The notes: generated from the letters alone by a model not told the origin. A DNA stretch of 64,000 nucleotides from JAHRAW01 sp963693025 (GCA_963693025.1 OY843749.1:930001-994000), one strand, 5' to 3'; shown: positions 16,690-25,139, numbered from the stretch's first letter. Translations and numbers: made by a program.

Positions 16690-17325
16690 ATGAGCGATGT
16701 GATTCCGTTTTTGCCCGGTTTTATTGCGGCATATGCGATACTACTGGTGGGTGCGTCATCGCCGGGGCCTTCGGTTGCCCTGTTGCTGGGGATTGCCATC
16801 GGGCAGGGACGCGCACCTGCTTTGGTGGCGAGCGCCGGCATCGCCACCGGTGGCATGTGCATCAACTTGGTGACCCTTGCCGGCGTCGGTTTGCTGTTGT
16901 CGGAAGCCGCGTGGGCGATGCATATTCTGCGTTTGCTCGGCGGCGGATATCTCGCGTGGCTGTCTTATAACGCGTTCCGCAAAGCCGTGCATCCGCCGGT
17001 GGTGACCGTGACAAAGGTCGCGCCGCGCGCGCTTTGGCGGCATTTTCTGACGGGATATCTGGTGCAGATAACCAATCCAAAATCGATCGCCTTCTGGCTC
17101 GCCATTGCCGCCATCGGCGCCACCACCGGTGGCGGCGCGGGCGTGATTGTGGCATTTGTTCTGGGCGCGTTTGTGATTTCTTTTTCCTGCCACGGCGCGT
17201 GGGCGGTGGTGCTGTCGTCATCGCCGGTGCGCCGCGCATATCAGGGGGCGAGACGCTGGGTGGAAGCCACGCTCGGCATGCTGTTCGCGTTCTTTGCGTT
17301 TCGTTTGGCAACCGAACGCGTCTGA
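16690..17325 (+). CDS. LysE/RhtB family transporter
   Basis: The 211-aa inner-membrane protein has about five to six hydrophobic segments and the family N-terminus GFIAAYAILLVGASSPGPSV, the hallmark Pro-Gly-Pro motif of LysE/RhtB exporters. Other marks are the FLTGYLVQITNPKSIAFWLA region and the C-terminal FAFFAFRLATERV. These export amino acids or amines. ATG 16690 is used because the longer frame overlaps gmaS. Its place between gmaS and mgsA suggests it handles methylated glutamate or amine overflow (inference). Confidence 0.88.
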   Translation: MSDVIPFLPGFIAAYAILLVGASSPGPSVALLLGIAIGQGRAPALVASAGIATGGMCINLVTLAGVGLLLSEAAWAMHILRLLGGGYLAWLSYNAFRKAVHPPVVTVTKVAPRALWRHFLTGYLVQITNPKSIAFWLAIAAIGATTGGGAGVIVAFVLGAFVISFSCHGAWAVVLSSSPVRRAYQGARRWVEATLGMLFAFFAFRLATERV

Positions 17326-17369
17326 TATATTTTCGCAACCATTCTGTTTTAACTTAACCGGAGACGACT

Positions 17370-18317
17370 ATGTGCGGTATCGCCGGATTGATTCACCGGG
17401 GCAAAACCTCAGACATTGGCGCGGAGATGACGGCGATGTTGCAATCGCTGAAACACCGCGGCCCTGATTCCACCGGGTTCGCTTTGTATGGCAGCGCCAA
17501 TGGCAAGGCGGAGGAGAATCACTATGTGATGCGCTTCAAGGTCGCCGAGCAGGAGGACATGAGCAAAGGCTTCGACATTCACGACGAGGTGGTCGAGCGT
17601 CGCGAAGTGGTCGATGCGCGGCTGGAAAAACTCGGCGCAAAGTTGCTCGAGCAAACGCCGGCGACCGACTACGCGCACCGCTACACCTTCGCTTATGACG
17701 GCGACATGCGCAATCTCGCCGACCAGGTGGAAGCGGCGCCGAATGCGGAAATTTTGTCCATTGGCCGCGCGCTTGAATTGATTAAAGACCTCGGCGACGC
17801 CGCCACCGTGTCGGCGCAATACAAACTCGCCGGCTTTACCGGCACGCACGGCATCGGGCATACGCGCATGGCGACCGAGTCCGATGTCGACATTCGCTCG
17901 GCGCATCCGTATTGGGCGTACCCGTTCAACGATGTCGCCGTGGTGCACAACGGCCAGTTGACCAACTACTGGACTTTCCGCCGCGAAATGGAGCGCCACG
18001 GCCACCGCTTCATGTCCAACTGCGACTCCGAATTGATCGCGGTGTATATCGCCGACCGAATCGACCGCGGCGATGATTTGGAAGGCGCGATGCGGCGCTC
18101 GGTGGATGAACTCGACGGCGTGTTCACCTACTTGGTTGCGACTTCGGACCAACTCGGCATGGCAAAAGATGTGATGGCGGCGAAACCGATGGTGTTGTAT
18201 GAAAGCGACGACTTCATCGGCCTGGCTTCCGAAGAAGTCGCCATCCGCAGCATCTTCCCGAATGAAATTGAAACATGGGACCCTTACGAAGGCGAGGTGA
18301 AAGTATGGCAAGCGTAG
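17370..18317 (+). CDS. mgsA: N-methylglutamate synthase subunit A (class II glutamine amidotransferase domain)
   Basis: The 315-aa Ntn-hydrolase begins MCGIAGLIHRGKTSD; Cys2 is the nucleophile exposed after Met removal. KHRGPDSTGFALYG, GIGHTRMATESDVD and VVHNGQLTNYWTFRR are glutaminase motifs, followed by SNCDSELIAVYI. In the N-methylglutamate route it releases the amine from gamma-glutamylmethylamide for transfer to 2-oxoglutarate. Homologues are also named GlxB. A ribosome site CCGGAGACG precedes ATG 17370. It overlaps mgsB by 13 bp. Confidence 0.85.
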   Translation: MCGIAGLIHRGKTSDIGAEMTAMLQSLKHRGPDSTGFALYGSANGKAEENHYVMRFKVAEQEDMSKGFDIHDEVVERREVVDARLEKLGAKLLEQTPATDYAHRYTFAYDGDMRNLADQVEAAPNAEILSIGRALELIKDLGDAATVSAQYKLAGFTGTHGIGHTRMATESDVDIRSAHPYWAYPFNDVAVVHNGQLTNYWTFRREMERHGHRFMSNCDSELIAVYIADRIDRGDDLEGAMRRSVDELDGVFTYLVATSDQLGMAKDVMAAKPMVLYESDDFIGLASEEVAIRSIFPNEIETWDPYEGEVKVWQA

Positions 18318-19144
18318 AAAATAAATCGCATGACATGGGGCTGCACGCGGAGCGGTTGACGGGGCGCGCGCAGCAGGTTTTTTTCAACGCCACCGAGGCG
18401 GAGAACTTCACCTATCCGTGGTCGTTCGAGGTTGACTTTGCCAAGCGCGCGGAATTCGACGCGGTCGATATGGACGCGAGCGAAATCAACCTCGCCATCC
18501 GCCGCGCAATGCAAGACGGCGCCGGCACCATCACGGTGAAAAACCCGCGCGCGCGCCACGGCGTCGGCGTCGGCATCCTCAACCGGCTCAACCTTAACTT
18601 TGAAGGCAGTTTGGGCTACTTCGGCTGCGGCCTGACCGACGGCCCCAACATCCGCATCAGCGGACGAGTCGGCTGGTCGTGCGCCGAAAACATGATGGCG
18701 GGCGTGGTGGTGGTCGAGAAAAACGCCGGCTCAACCTTCGGCGCGGCGATGCGCGGCGGCGACTTGGTATGCCGCGGCGACGTCGGCTCACGCACCGGCA
18801 TCGACCAAAAAGGCGGCACCATCCTGGTCGGCGGTCGCGCCGGCGCCTTCTCCGGCTTCATGATGCAGCGCGGTCGCATGGTCATCTGCGGAAACGCCGG
18901 CAAAAACCTCGGCGACTCAATGTACGACGGCTGCATCTACGTAGGCGGCGAAGTCGCCGACCTCGGCGTAGACTGCGTCCCCGCCGAAATGACCGAAACC
19001 GAACTAAAATGGCTAACCGCCAAACTGGCAATGTATAACCTCGCGCCGGCTTGCGGGGTGGAGAATATGAAGAAGTTTACTTCGGGGAAGCAGTTGTGGA
19101 ATTACGATAATTTGGAGCCTAGTGAGAAGAAGTTGGTTTTGTGA
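18305..19144 (+). CDS. mgsB: N-methylglutamate synthase subunit B (GXGXG domain)
   Basis: The 279-aa protein is made of the right-handed beta-helix GXGXG domain found at the C-terminus of glutamate synthase: repeated G-rich turns such as EGSLGYFGCGLTDGPN, RTGIDQKGGTILVGGRAGAF, MVICGNAGKNLGDSMYDG and IYVGGEVADLG. It is the structural subunit of the three-part synthase (GlxC type). ATG 18305 overlaps the mgsA stop at 18315-18317, so the pair is translationally coupled. In an intact operon mgsC would follow directly; here 6.5 kb of inserted genes intervene. Confidence 0.85.
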   Translation: MASVENKSHDMGLHAERLTGRAQQVFFNATEAENFTYPWSFEVDFAKRAEFDAVDMDASEINLAIRRAMQDGAGTITVKNPRARHGVGVGILNRLNLNFEGSLGYFGCGLTDGPNIRISGRVGWSCAENMMAGVVVVEKNAGSTFGAAMRGGDLVCRGDVGSRTGIDQKGGTILVGGRAGAFSGFMMQRGRMVICGNAGKNLGDSMYDGCIYVGGEVADLGVDCVPAEMTETELKWLTAKLAMYNLAPACGVENMKKFTSGKQLWNYDNLEPSEKKLVL

Positions 19145-19224
19145 GTGTAAAACAACTAGTATTACCTTACAATAGCCATTATCGCACCCAAGATTCTTGA
19201 TTGTGTTGCTAGAGAGCATACAAA

Positions 19225-19749
19225 ATGATAGAGATATTTCGCAAAACTCGTGTACCTGCCATCTATACAAAGCTTGATTACGTGCGAGAATCTGGAACGG
19301 TTTGTTATGCAGATTGCCCTCAAGATTTATTGTTAATTCGACAAATACAAGATGTAGTTAAAGGTAAAATTTGTGTTTCCAATATTGAAAGATTAAGTTA
19401 CCATTTCATGATAAAAGCCGTATTCCCGGAAAACATCATGGATCTGGATGGTACTTCTGATGAATTGATAGAATGGCATTTCTTTTCGTGGAAGGCATGG
19501 GATGCAGAAACATTGATTACGCATCGCAACCCTTCAGAGTCAGTTCCCTTAATCGAGGCTGGAATAGGTGCAGATTTTATTGACACTCTTGCACACCCAT
19601 CTTCATGTTTGCCAATACTTCGTGAAACTGAAAACATGTTTCAAGAAAATAGTGCTTACACGTTAAATCCGAAAATAGCAAGCGAAATAAAAAAGATAGA
19701 AACTCCACTTATTGCTCGTATTAAGCTACTCAAACTTAAACAATTGTAA
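19225..19749 (+). CDS. Hypothetical protein, AT-rich accessory gene
   Basis: A 174-aa protein starting MIEIFRKTRVPAIYTKLDYV. I recognise no domain. It is acidic, has scattered Cys (VCYADC, SSCLP), no membrane segment, and a helical Lys-rich C-terminus (IARIKLLKLKQL). Base composition is clearly AT-richer than mgsB. It is the first gene of the inserted block, 80 bp after mgsB and 78 bp before the cytosine methylase, same strand. It may belong to that restriction-modification unit, for instance as a control or accessory protein, but there is no direct support. Confidence 0.55.
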   Translation: MIEIFRKTRVPAIYTKLDYVRESGTVCYADCPQDLLLIRQIQDVVKGKICVSNIERLSYHFMIKAVFPENIMDLDGTSDELIEWHFFSWKAWDAETLITHRNPSESVPLIEAGIGADFIDTLAHPSSCLPILRETENMFQENSAYTLNPKIASEIKKIETPLIARIKLLKLKQL

Positions 19750-19827
19750 ACCATTGAAAATGTATTTCTCCTGTCAAAACAAAATCTACTCAATGACTAT
19801 ATCAACCGAAACCAACGAGATTAAAAG

Positions 19828-20991
19828 ATGATTTTTCGGTTTGGCGAACTATTTTGCGGTCCGGGCGGATTGGCTTGGGCGGCGAAAAATGTTTCTACCG
19901 GATATACCCGTCCGCATGATTACCAGATACACCATGCGTGGGCGACCGACTATGATCGAGACACTTGTGAGACTTATCGAAAAAATATCTGCCCAAAGCA
20001 ACCTGAGACCATTATCTGTAAGGATATTCGCAAATTAGATTACAAAAAACTTGCAGATATTTCGCCAGTAGATGCGTTGGCGTTTGGTTTTCCGTGTAAC
20101 GATTTCAGTATAGTCGGAGAGCAACGGGGAATGGATGGGGTTTATGGTCCGTTATATTCCTATTGTGTAAACGCGCTTGAAAAATTTAAGCCTCTTTGGT
20201 TCGTGGCAGAGAATGTTGGCGGATTAAGAAATTCAAACGAAGGGAAGGCGTTTAATATCATTCTGCAAGATTTATGGGAACAAGGATATTCGCTTTACCC
20301 CCACCTTTACAAATTTGAAAAATACGGTGTACCACAAGCACGGCATAGAATTATCATTGTTGGCATTCGCAAGGATGTGGATGTGTTGTTCAAAATTCCG
20401 TCAACTCAAGGATTCAAGGAACAGTCATGCCGATATGCACTTGAAAATCCACCCATTAGAACCGACACACAAAATCATGACTTTACCGTCCAATCAAGAA
20501 ACGTTATTGATCGATTAAAACACATCAAGCCTGGCGAAAACGCTTTTACGGCGGATATTCCAGAACATCTGCAACTTAAAATCAAGAAAGTTAAAATCAG
20601 CCAGATTTACAAGCGATTAGACCCTGCTAAACCAGCATACACAATCACTGGTAGTGGCGGGGGGGGAACGCATGTGTATCACTGGAAGGAGCACCGGGCA
20701 TTGACCAATCGTGAACGTGCAAGATTACAAACCTTTCCCGACAAGTTCACTTTCTATGGATCCAAGGAAAGTGTACGCAAGCAAATAGGTATGGCAGTAC
20801 CACCGAATGGTGCGAAGGTGGTATTTCGAGCAATCTTAAAAAGTTTCGCCAAAATTGAATATGCTTACGAAGAACCGACCATACAACCTCTCTTACAACA
20901 AAAGCATTTAACACTGCATAATTCGAAACTTACTACTAACCAATTTCGCATTTGCGATGAGCCAATGAGTACCCAGGTTATACAGTCATGA
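19828..20991 (+). CDS. DNA (cytosine-5)-methyltransferase
   Basis: The 387-aa C5 methylase has motif I FGELFCGPGGLAWAA, motif IV with catalytic Cys90 (FGFPCNDFSIVG), motif VI FVAENVGGLRN (128-130), motif VIII QARHRIIIVG, and motif IX/X RARLQTFPDKF and IGMAVPPNGAKVV. It protects a specific sequence from cleavage by the partner encoded next to it. Its stop overlaps the next start by 4 bp (ATGA 20988-20991). AT-rich composition and the lack of relation to the host operon indicate transfer. Recognition sequence cannot be read from the sequence. Confidence 0.95.
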   Translation: MIFRFGELFCGPGGLAWAAKNVSTGYTRPHDYQIHHAWATDYDRDTCETYRKNICPKQPETIICKDIRKLDYKKLADISPVDALAFGFPCNDFSIVGEQRGMDGVYGPLYSYCVNALEKFKPLWFVAENVGGLRNSNEGKAFNIILQDLWEQGYSLYPHLYKFEKYGVPQARHRIIIVGIRKDVDVLFKIPSTQGFKEQSCRYALENPPIRTDTQNHDFTVQSRNVIDRLKHIKPGENAFTADIPEHLQLKIKKVKISQIYKRLDPAKPAYTITGSGGGGTHVYHWKEHRALTNRERARLQTFPDKFTFYGSKESVRKQIGMAVPPNGAKVVFRAILKSFAKIEYAYEEPTIQPLLQQKHLTLHNSKLTTNQFRICDEPMSTQVIQS

Positions 20992-21938
20992 TTCTATCAG
21001 ATAATTTATTTGATGAAATTTTAGTTAACCCTATGTATCAAGGGTCAAACAAATTGTGCATTGTTTCCGGATATGCAACCGCCGCAATGGTATTTCGCCA
21101 CATGCAACATGCCAAAGAAGAAAAGTTGGACATAAATGTTCACCTGCTTGTAGGGATGTGTCCCAGCGACGGAATTTCGAATAGCAACCATCGTGGCTTT
21201 AATCAACTTGTCGGCGATGATTTTCGCGGGTCTTTTGAGTGTTCTTACATATTCAGTCAGCCTGCAGTGCACTCCAAAGTATACACATGGTTACGTGACG
21301 ACAATCCTATTTGTAGTTTCGCCGGTTCTGCTAACTACACGCAAAATGCTTTCAGTGAACGTCAAATGGAAATAATGTCACCTTGCGACCCTATATCCGC
21401 CTACGATTACTATCAAAGTCTTCTAGAAAAATCGATTTACTGCACTCATAACGACGTTGAGGGACTTATCAGCATTTACGAAGAACACCGTGCAAAACAG
21501 CAAGCCGCCACATCCGATGAATTACCAGTGCATTTGACCGGTTTGGAGAGTGCACGAGTCAGTTTGATAACCAAACAAGGTGTCGTGCCTACACGATCTG
21601 GATTGAACTGGGGGCAACGGGCAGGCAGAAACCCAAATCAAGCATATCTGAGTTTATCCGCGGATATCTATAGAACCGATTTTTTCCCCGAAAGAAAAAC
21701 ACATTTCACAGTGCTGACTGATGATGGCAAAAGCATGATTTGCTCTCGCGCACAGGACAATGCCAAGGGCATTCACACTCCGCATAATAACGCCTTGCTT
21801 GGCGAGTATTTTAGAAACCGCATAGGCTTGGCATCTGGTGTGCCGGTTGTCAAAAGGGAACTGGAAAATTACGGACGTACTGATGTTGTTTTTTACAAAA
21901 TAGACAACGAGACTTATTACATGGATTTTTCAGTTTAA
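20988..21938 (+). CDS. Type II restriction endonuclease, NgoFVII/PLD-like
   Basis: The 316-aa protein has an N-terminal phospholipase-D-like nuclease domain: LCIVSGYATAAMVFRHM, VHLLVGMCPSDG, and the active-site HxK (PAVHSKVYTWL, His95 and Lys97) with FAGSANYTQNAF. This arrangement is typical of NgoFVII/BfiI-type metal-independent endonucleases. The C-terminal half probably recognises DNA (GLNWGQRAGRNPNQAYL). It is coupled to the C5 methylase by a 4-bp overlap, forming a complete type II system. No truncation is seen. Confidence 0.82.
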   Translation: MILSDNLFDEILVNPMYQGSNKLCIVSGYATAAMVFRHMQHAKEEKLDINVHLLVGMCPSDGISNSNHRGFNQLVGDDFRGSFECSYIFSQPAVHSKVYTWLRDDNPICSFAGSANYTQNAFSERQMEIMSPCDPISAYDYYQSLLEKSIYCTHNDVEGLISIYEEHRAKQQAATSDELPVHLTGLESARVSLITKQGVVPTRSGLNWGQRAGRNPNQAYLSLSADIYRTDFFPERKTHFTVLTDDGKSMICSRAQDNAKGIHTPHNNALLGEYFRNRIGLASGVPVVKRELENYGRTDVVFYKIDNETYYMDFSV

Positions 21939-21969
21939 CTTTCTCTGTTGTAACCACCGGTAACTTATC

Positions 21970-22032
21970 ATGACCAACACCTCACCATCGACCCCAACCG
22001 CCTCGGCGACAGTTTTATCTTCTCGCCACATT
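21970..22032 (+). pseudogene. Duplicated 5' end of mgsC, copy A (scar)
   Basis: From ATG 21970 the DNA matches the first 60 or so bases of mgsC (25652 onward): GACCCCAACCGCCTCGGCGA then CAGTTTTATCTTC are shared. One base is missing near position 20, so the reading frame is shifted relative to mgsC. The match fades after the CTCGCCACAT segment, and the DNA continues into a short frame ending ...GEHIDPLN, then a stop and the DUF2442 gene. It marks the right edge of the first inserted cassette. Confidence 0.85.
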
Positions 22033-22075
22033 TTCGTGCGGTCTATGGTGAGCATATCGACCCGCTGAACTAACC

Positions 22076-22324
22076 ATGCATCCGCCAAAAATCACCGCCG
22101 CCAAAGCCGTCACCGACCGCGTGCTGGTCGTGAAGTTTTCGGGTGGCGAGGCGCGGCGGTATGATATTAGCGCGTTGCTCGCACGGGAAATGTTTGCGCC
22201 GCTCAGAAATCCGGCGTTGTTCAAGGCGGTGACCGTGGAGCCCGGTGGCTATGCGGTGAGTTGGGGCGGGGATATTGACATCAGCGAGCACGAGTTGTGG
22301 CGGGGCGGGGAACGAGTGGCGTGA
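22076..22324 (+). CDS. DUF2442 domain protein
   Basis: An 82-aa protein with the DUF2442 pattern: ITAAKAVTDRVLVVKFSGGE, YDISALL, FKAVTVEPGGYAVSWG and GDIDISEHELW. The family is common next to small toxin-antitoxin-like genes, but its function is unknown. It begins at ATG 22076 straight after a GAACTAACC sequence that is repeated before the DUF2442 remnant at 23685. It is followed by a 10-codon DUF2283-like remnant and the first methylase-nuclease fusion. Confidence 0.82.
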   Translation: MHPPKITAAKAVTDRVLVVKFSGGEARRYDISALLAREMFAPLRNPALFKAVTVEPGGYAVSWGGDIDISEHELWRGGERVA

Positions 22325-22349
22325 TAGCGCTTCAAATCAAGTGAATGCC

Positions 22350-22379
22350 ATGAAACCAGACTACTACCAAACTGCTTGA
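22350..22379 (+). pseudogene. Remnant of a DUF2283 gene 5' end
   Basis: ATG 22350 gives MKPDYYQTA and a stop. The first residues and bases resemble the start of the intact DUF2283 gene at 25400 (MKLNYYQDTDT). It lies 9 bp before the methylase ATG 22389, suggesting a former DUF2283 gene was replaced when the methylase gene arrived. It is short, so the match could be partly chance. Confidence 0.45.
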
Positions 22380-22388
22380 GCGTTTGAC

Positions 22389-23618
22389 ATGAGACCGAAC
22401 ATTAAGAGCCGCACGGTTTTTCTCGGCGACAACTTGGATTTCCTGCGCGGGATTAATTCTGAATGTGTGGATTTGATTTATGCCGACCCGCCATTCAACA
22501 AAAAGAAAAAATTTACCGCACCGATTGGCTCGCAAGCCGAAGGGGCGGGGTTTTTGGATTTGTTTGCCAAAGAAGACATTAAAGACGAATGGGTTGAGGA
22601 CTTTCGCCAAGAGAATTATGAACTACACTCCTTCCTAACAGGCATTCGCGGGATTGGCAATTCATACAATTATTGCTATCTCGTGTATATGGCAATTCGC
22701 TTTATTGAATGCCACCGGATATTAAAGAGAACCGGTTCCCTGTACCTTCATTGTGACCCGACAATGAGTTGGGGTTTGCGGGTGATGTTGGACTGCATTT
22801 TTGGCGAGAAAAATTTTCGCAACGAAATTGTGTGGTGTTACCACGCCGGCGGTGCGAGCAACAAGCGATTTGCCAGAAAACACGACGTGTTGCTGTTATA
22901 TGGAAAAGACGCAAACAAATCGGCGCATAACATTCTGCGGATGCCGTACCGAGACTTGTACGCCTATCAAGAAAATCATGACCCGGCGGATGGCGTTTAC
23001 CATCCGGACGGAAAAATGATGCACGACTGGTGGGAAATTTCGGTGATTTCATCGAAAGCAAAAGAGCGCACCGGTTGGCCAACACAAAAACCTTTGGCGC
23101 TGCTGGAAAGAGTCATTAAAGCATCTTCTAAACCGGGGGATTTAGTGTTGGATCCTTTTTGTGGATGTGCGACTACATGCGTTGCCGCAGAGCGGCTGGG
23201 GCGTGGATGGGTTGGCATTGATGTCGCCAAAGAAGCATGGAATCAAATTGAAAAAAGGCTGAAAGCCGAAGTGCCGCCAGATATGTTTCGTGGCGGAGCG
23301 ACTTTTTCAGCCACGCCGCCCACACGCGGAAAAGAAGATATACGCCAGAAAAAATATGTGTATGTAATTAGCAACCCTGTGTATCAAGGGATGTATAAGG
23401 TTGGCGTTGCAACGAATGCCGAGGCGCGGTTGAATAGTTATCAAACCGGTGATCCGAAGCGGCAATACAAACTAGAATACAAATATGAAACGCCGGAGTA
23501 TAAAACTCTTGAACCGTATATTCATCACAAGTTTGACGGTGACCACGAATGGGTGCCCGGTAAGTTGTCCGCAATCATTAAGGCAATAAAAGAATACCAG
23601 CCAAAACAGCGAAGATGA
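22389..23618 (+). CDS. DNA methyltransferase (N4/N6, beta class) fused to GIY-YIG (T5orf172-like) domain, copy 1
   Basis: The 409-aa protein has the methylase motif IV DPPF (33-36) first and motif I DPFCGCATT (255-263) later, the beta-class order, with TGWPTQKPLALLERV between. Residues 150-225 form the variable target region. After a linker at about 300-320, residues 323-395 form a GIY-YIG/T5orf172-like domain: YVYVISN, MYKVGVATN, EARLNSYQTG (Arg347), LEPYIHHKF (Glu375), EWVP. The nuclease-type residues are present, so methylation and cleavage in one chain are conceivable; this is inference. It has a tandem paralogue at 23788-25008. Confidence 0.88.
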   Translation: MRPNIKSRTVFLGDNLDFLRGINSECVDLIYADPPFNKKKKFTAPIGSQAEGAGFLDLFAKEDIKDEWVEDFRQENYELHSFLTGIRGIGNSYNYCYLVYMAIRFIECHRILKRTGSLYLHCDPTMSWGLRVMLDCIFGEKNFRNEIVWCYHAGGASNKRFARKHDVLLLYGKDANKSAHNILRMPYRDLYAYQENHDPADGVYHPDGKMMHDWWEISVISSKAKERTGWPTQKPLALLERVIKASSKPGDLVLDPFCGCATTCVAAERLGRGWVGIDVAKEAWNQIEKRLKAEVPPDMFRGGATFSATPPTRGKEDIRQKKYVYVISNPVYQGMYKVGVATNAEARLNSYQTGDPKRQYKLEYKYETPEYKTLEPYIHHKFDGDHEWVPGKLSAIIKAIKEYQPKQRR

Positions 23619-23684
23619 TTTCCGCAAAAATCTATTGGTTATATTTAACGACACCCGTTACGACCACAGCCCGCTGAACTAACC

Positions 23685-23786
23685 ATGCGCCCGCCAAAAA
23701 TCACCGCCGCCAAAGCCGTCACCGACCGCGTGCCAATCGTGGAATTTTCGGGCGGCGGGTTGCGGCGGTGTGATTTGAGCGTTTGA
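23685..23786 (+). pseudogene. Truncated DUF2442 gene
   Basis: ATG 23685 opens MRPPKITAAKAVTDRVPIVE, nearly the same as the intact DUF2442 gene at 22076. After residue 30 (LRRCDLSV) it runs into a stop, because its 3' part and the DUF2283 remnant are deleted and joined to the last 18 bp (TTGAGCGTTTGACATGAG) before the next methylase. The 30-bp leader CCCGCTGAACTAACCATG is also duplicated. It shows that the DUF2442-methylase unit was duplicated in tandem. Confidence 0.85.
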
Positions 23787-23787
23787 C

Positions 23788-25008
23788 ATGAGACCGAACA
23801 TTAAAAGCCGCACGGTTTTTCTCGGCGACAACATTGATTTTTTACGCGGAATAAATTCCGAATGCGTGGATTTAATTTGCACCGACCCGCCGTTTAACAA
23901 GAAAAAACAATTCACCGCCCCAACCGGTTCGCAAGCCGAAGGCGCAAGTTTTTTGGATTTATTCGGCAAAGAGGACATCAAAGACGAATGGGTGGAAGAG
24001 TTTCGGCAAGAGAATTACGAACTCTATTCTTTCTTAACCGGCATTCGCGGGCTTGGCAATTTGTATAACTATTGCTATCTCGTTTATATGGCGGTTCGGC
24101 TGATTGAATGTCACCGCATTCTGAAATCCACCGGCTCGTTATACTTGCACTGCGACCCAACTATGTCGCATTATCTAAAATTGTTGTTGGATTGCATTTT
24201 TGACGAAAACCAATTTCGGAATGAAATTGTTTGGCACTACAAAAACGCTTCGCGCGGCAAGAAAATCTTGGCGAAATCACACGACATCATATTTTGGTAC
24301 TCTAAAAACGACTCGTATACTTTTCGCAGAGAGGATGTTTTGCAAGAATACGAGAGCGGGATGACTGCTTGGCGGTATAAAAAACAAGGGAAGAAACCGC
24401 CCGCAGGGAAAACCCCCGACGATGTTTTAGTCATTCCAAACTTAAACACGATGGATAACGAACGCACCGGCTGGCCCACCCAAAAACCGCTTGCGTTGTA
24501 TGAGTGGCTTATTACGGCGGGCAGCAACCCCGGCGACTTGGTGCTGGACCCATTCTGCGGTTGCGTAACCACTTGCATTGCGGCGGAGCGGCTGGGGCGT
24601 GACTGGATTGGTATTGATGCGGCAAAGGAAGCGTGGAATCAAATTGAGCAGCGACTCCAAAGCGATGTGCCGCCAGACCTGCTTCGAGGCGAAGACACTT
24701 TTTCAACCACACCACCCAAACGAGGCAAAGGAGAAACGCGCCCGAAAAAATATGTCTATGTCATCAGCAACCCGGCGTATAAAGGCATGTATAAGGTTGG
24801 CGTGGCGGCGGATGCAGAGGCGCGTTTAAGCAGTTACCAAACCGCAGACCCGAAGCGGCGTTATAAACTGGAATACAAACTCTCGACACCGGAATATAAA
24901 ACGCTCGAACCGCATATTCACCGCAAATTTGACGGCGACCACGAATGGGTGCCGGCTGATTTGAATGAAATTATTGGAGCGATAAAGAGTTATCGTCCGG
25001 CACAGTAA
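23788..25008 (+). CDS. DNA methyltransferase (N4/N6, beta class) fused to GIY-YIG (T5orf172-like) domain, copy 2
   Basis: The 406-aa paralogue of the preceding fusion keeps nearly identical residues 1-149 (DPPF 33-36) and 226-406 (LVLDPFCGCVTT; YVYVISN, MYKVGVA, EARLSSYQT, LEPHIHRKF). The stretch from about 150 to 225 is unrelated (EIVWHYKNASRGKKILAK, then WRYKKQGKKPPAGKTPD). That stretch lies between motifs IV and I, where beta-class enzymes carry their target recognition, so the two copies should modify different sequences (inference). The frame is intact and starts 1 bp after the DUF2442 remnant stop. Confidence 0.88.
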   Translation: MRPNIKSRTVFLGDNIDFLRGINSECVDLICTDPPFNKKKQFTAPTGSQAEGASFLDLFGKEDIKDEWVEEFRQENYELYSFLTGIRGLGNLYNYCYLVYMAVRLIECHRILKSTGSLYLHCDPTMSHYLKLLLDCIFDENQFRNEIVWHYKNASRGKKILAKSHDIIFWYSKNDSYTFRREDVLQEYESGMTAWRYKKQGKKPPAGKTPDDVLVIPNLNTMDNERTGWPTQKPLALYEWLITAGSNPGDLVLDPFCGCVTTCIAAERLGRDWIGIDAAKEAWNQIEQRLQSDVPPDLLRGEDTFSTTPPKRGKGETRPKKYVYVISNPAYKGMYKVGVAADAEARLSSYQTADPKRRYKLEYKLSTPEYKTLEPHIHRKFDGDHEWVPADLNEIIGAIKSYRPAQ

Positions 25009-25057
25009 TCGAAATACACGTTAAATCTCAAACTTAAACCCATAACCAAACGCAACT

Positions 25058-25139
25058 ATGACCAATACATCCACCCGCGACCCCAACCGCCTCGGCGACA
25101 GTTTTATTTTCCCGCCGCATGTCATCGATGACATTCATA
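25058..25139 (+). pseudogene. Duplicated 5' end of mgsC, copy B (scar)
   Basis: ATG 25058 begins MTNTSTRDPNRLGDSF and then IFPPHVIDDIHI, matching the MgsC N-terminus in frame with only a few silent base changes over about 66 bp. After 25139 the sequence changes to ACCCGCAACAAATTTG and ends at a stop at 25187-25189. It marks the right edge of the methylase-fusion cassette and the left edge of the DUF2283 cassette. It is much closer to the functional mgsC than copy A is, so it is the younger scar. Confidence 0.92.

Noticed and set aside
15177..16865. 562-codon minus-strand frame opposite gmaS
   Set aside because: Shadow of the glutamine-synthetase-type gene, with no domain and no ribosome site.
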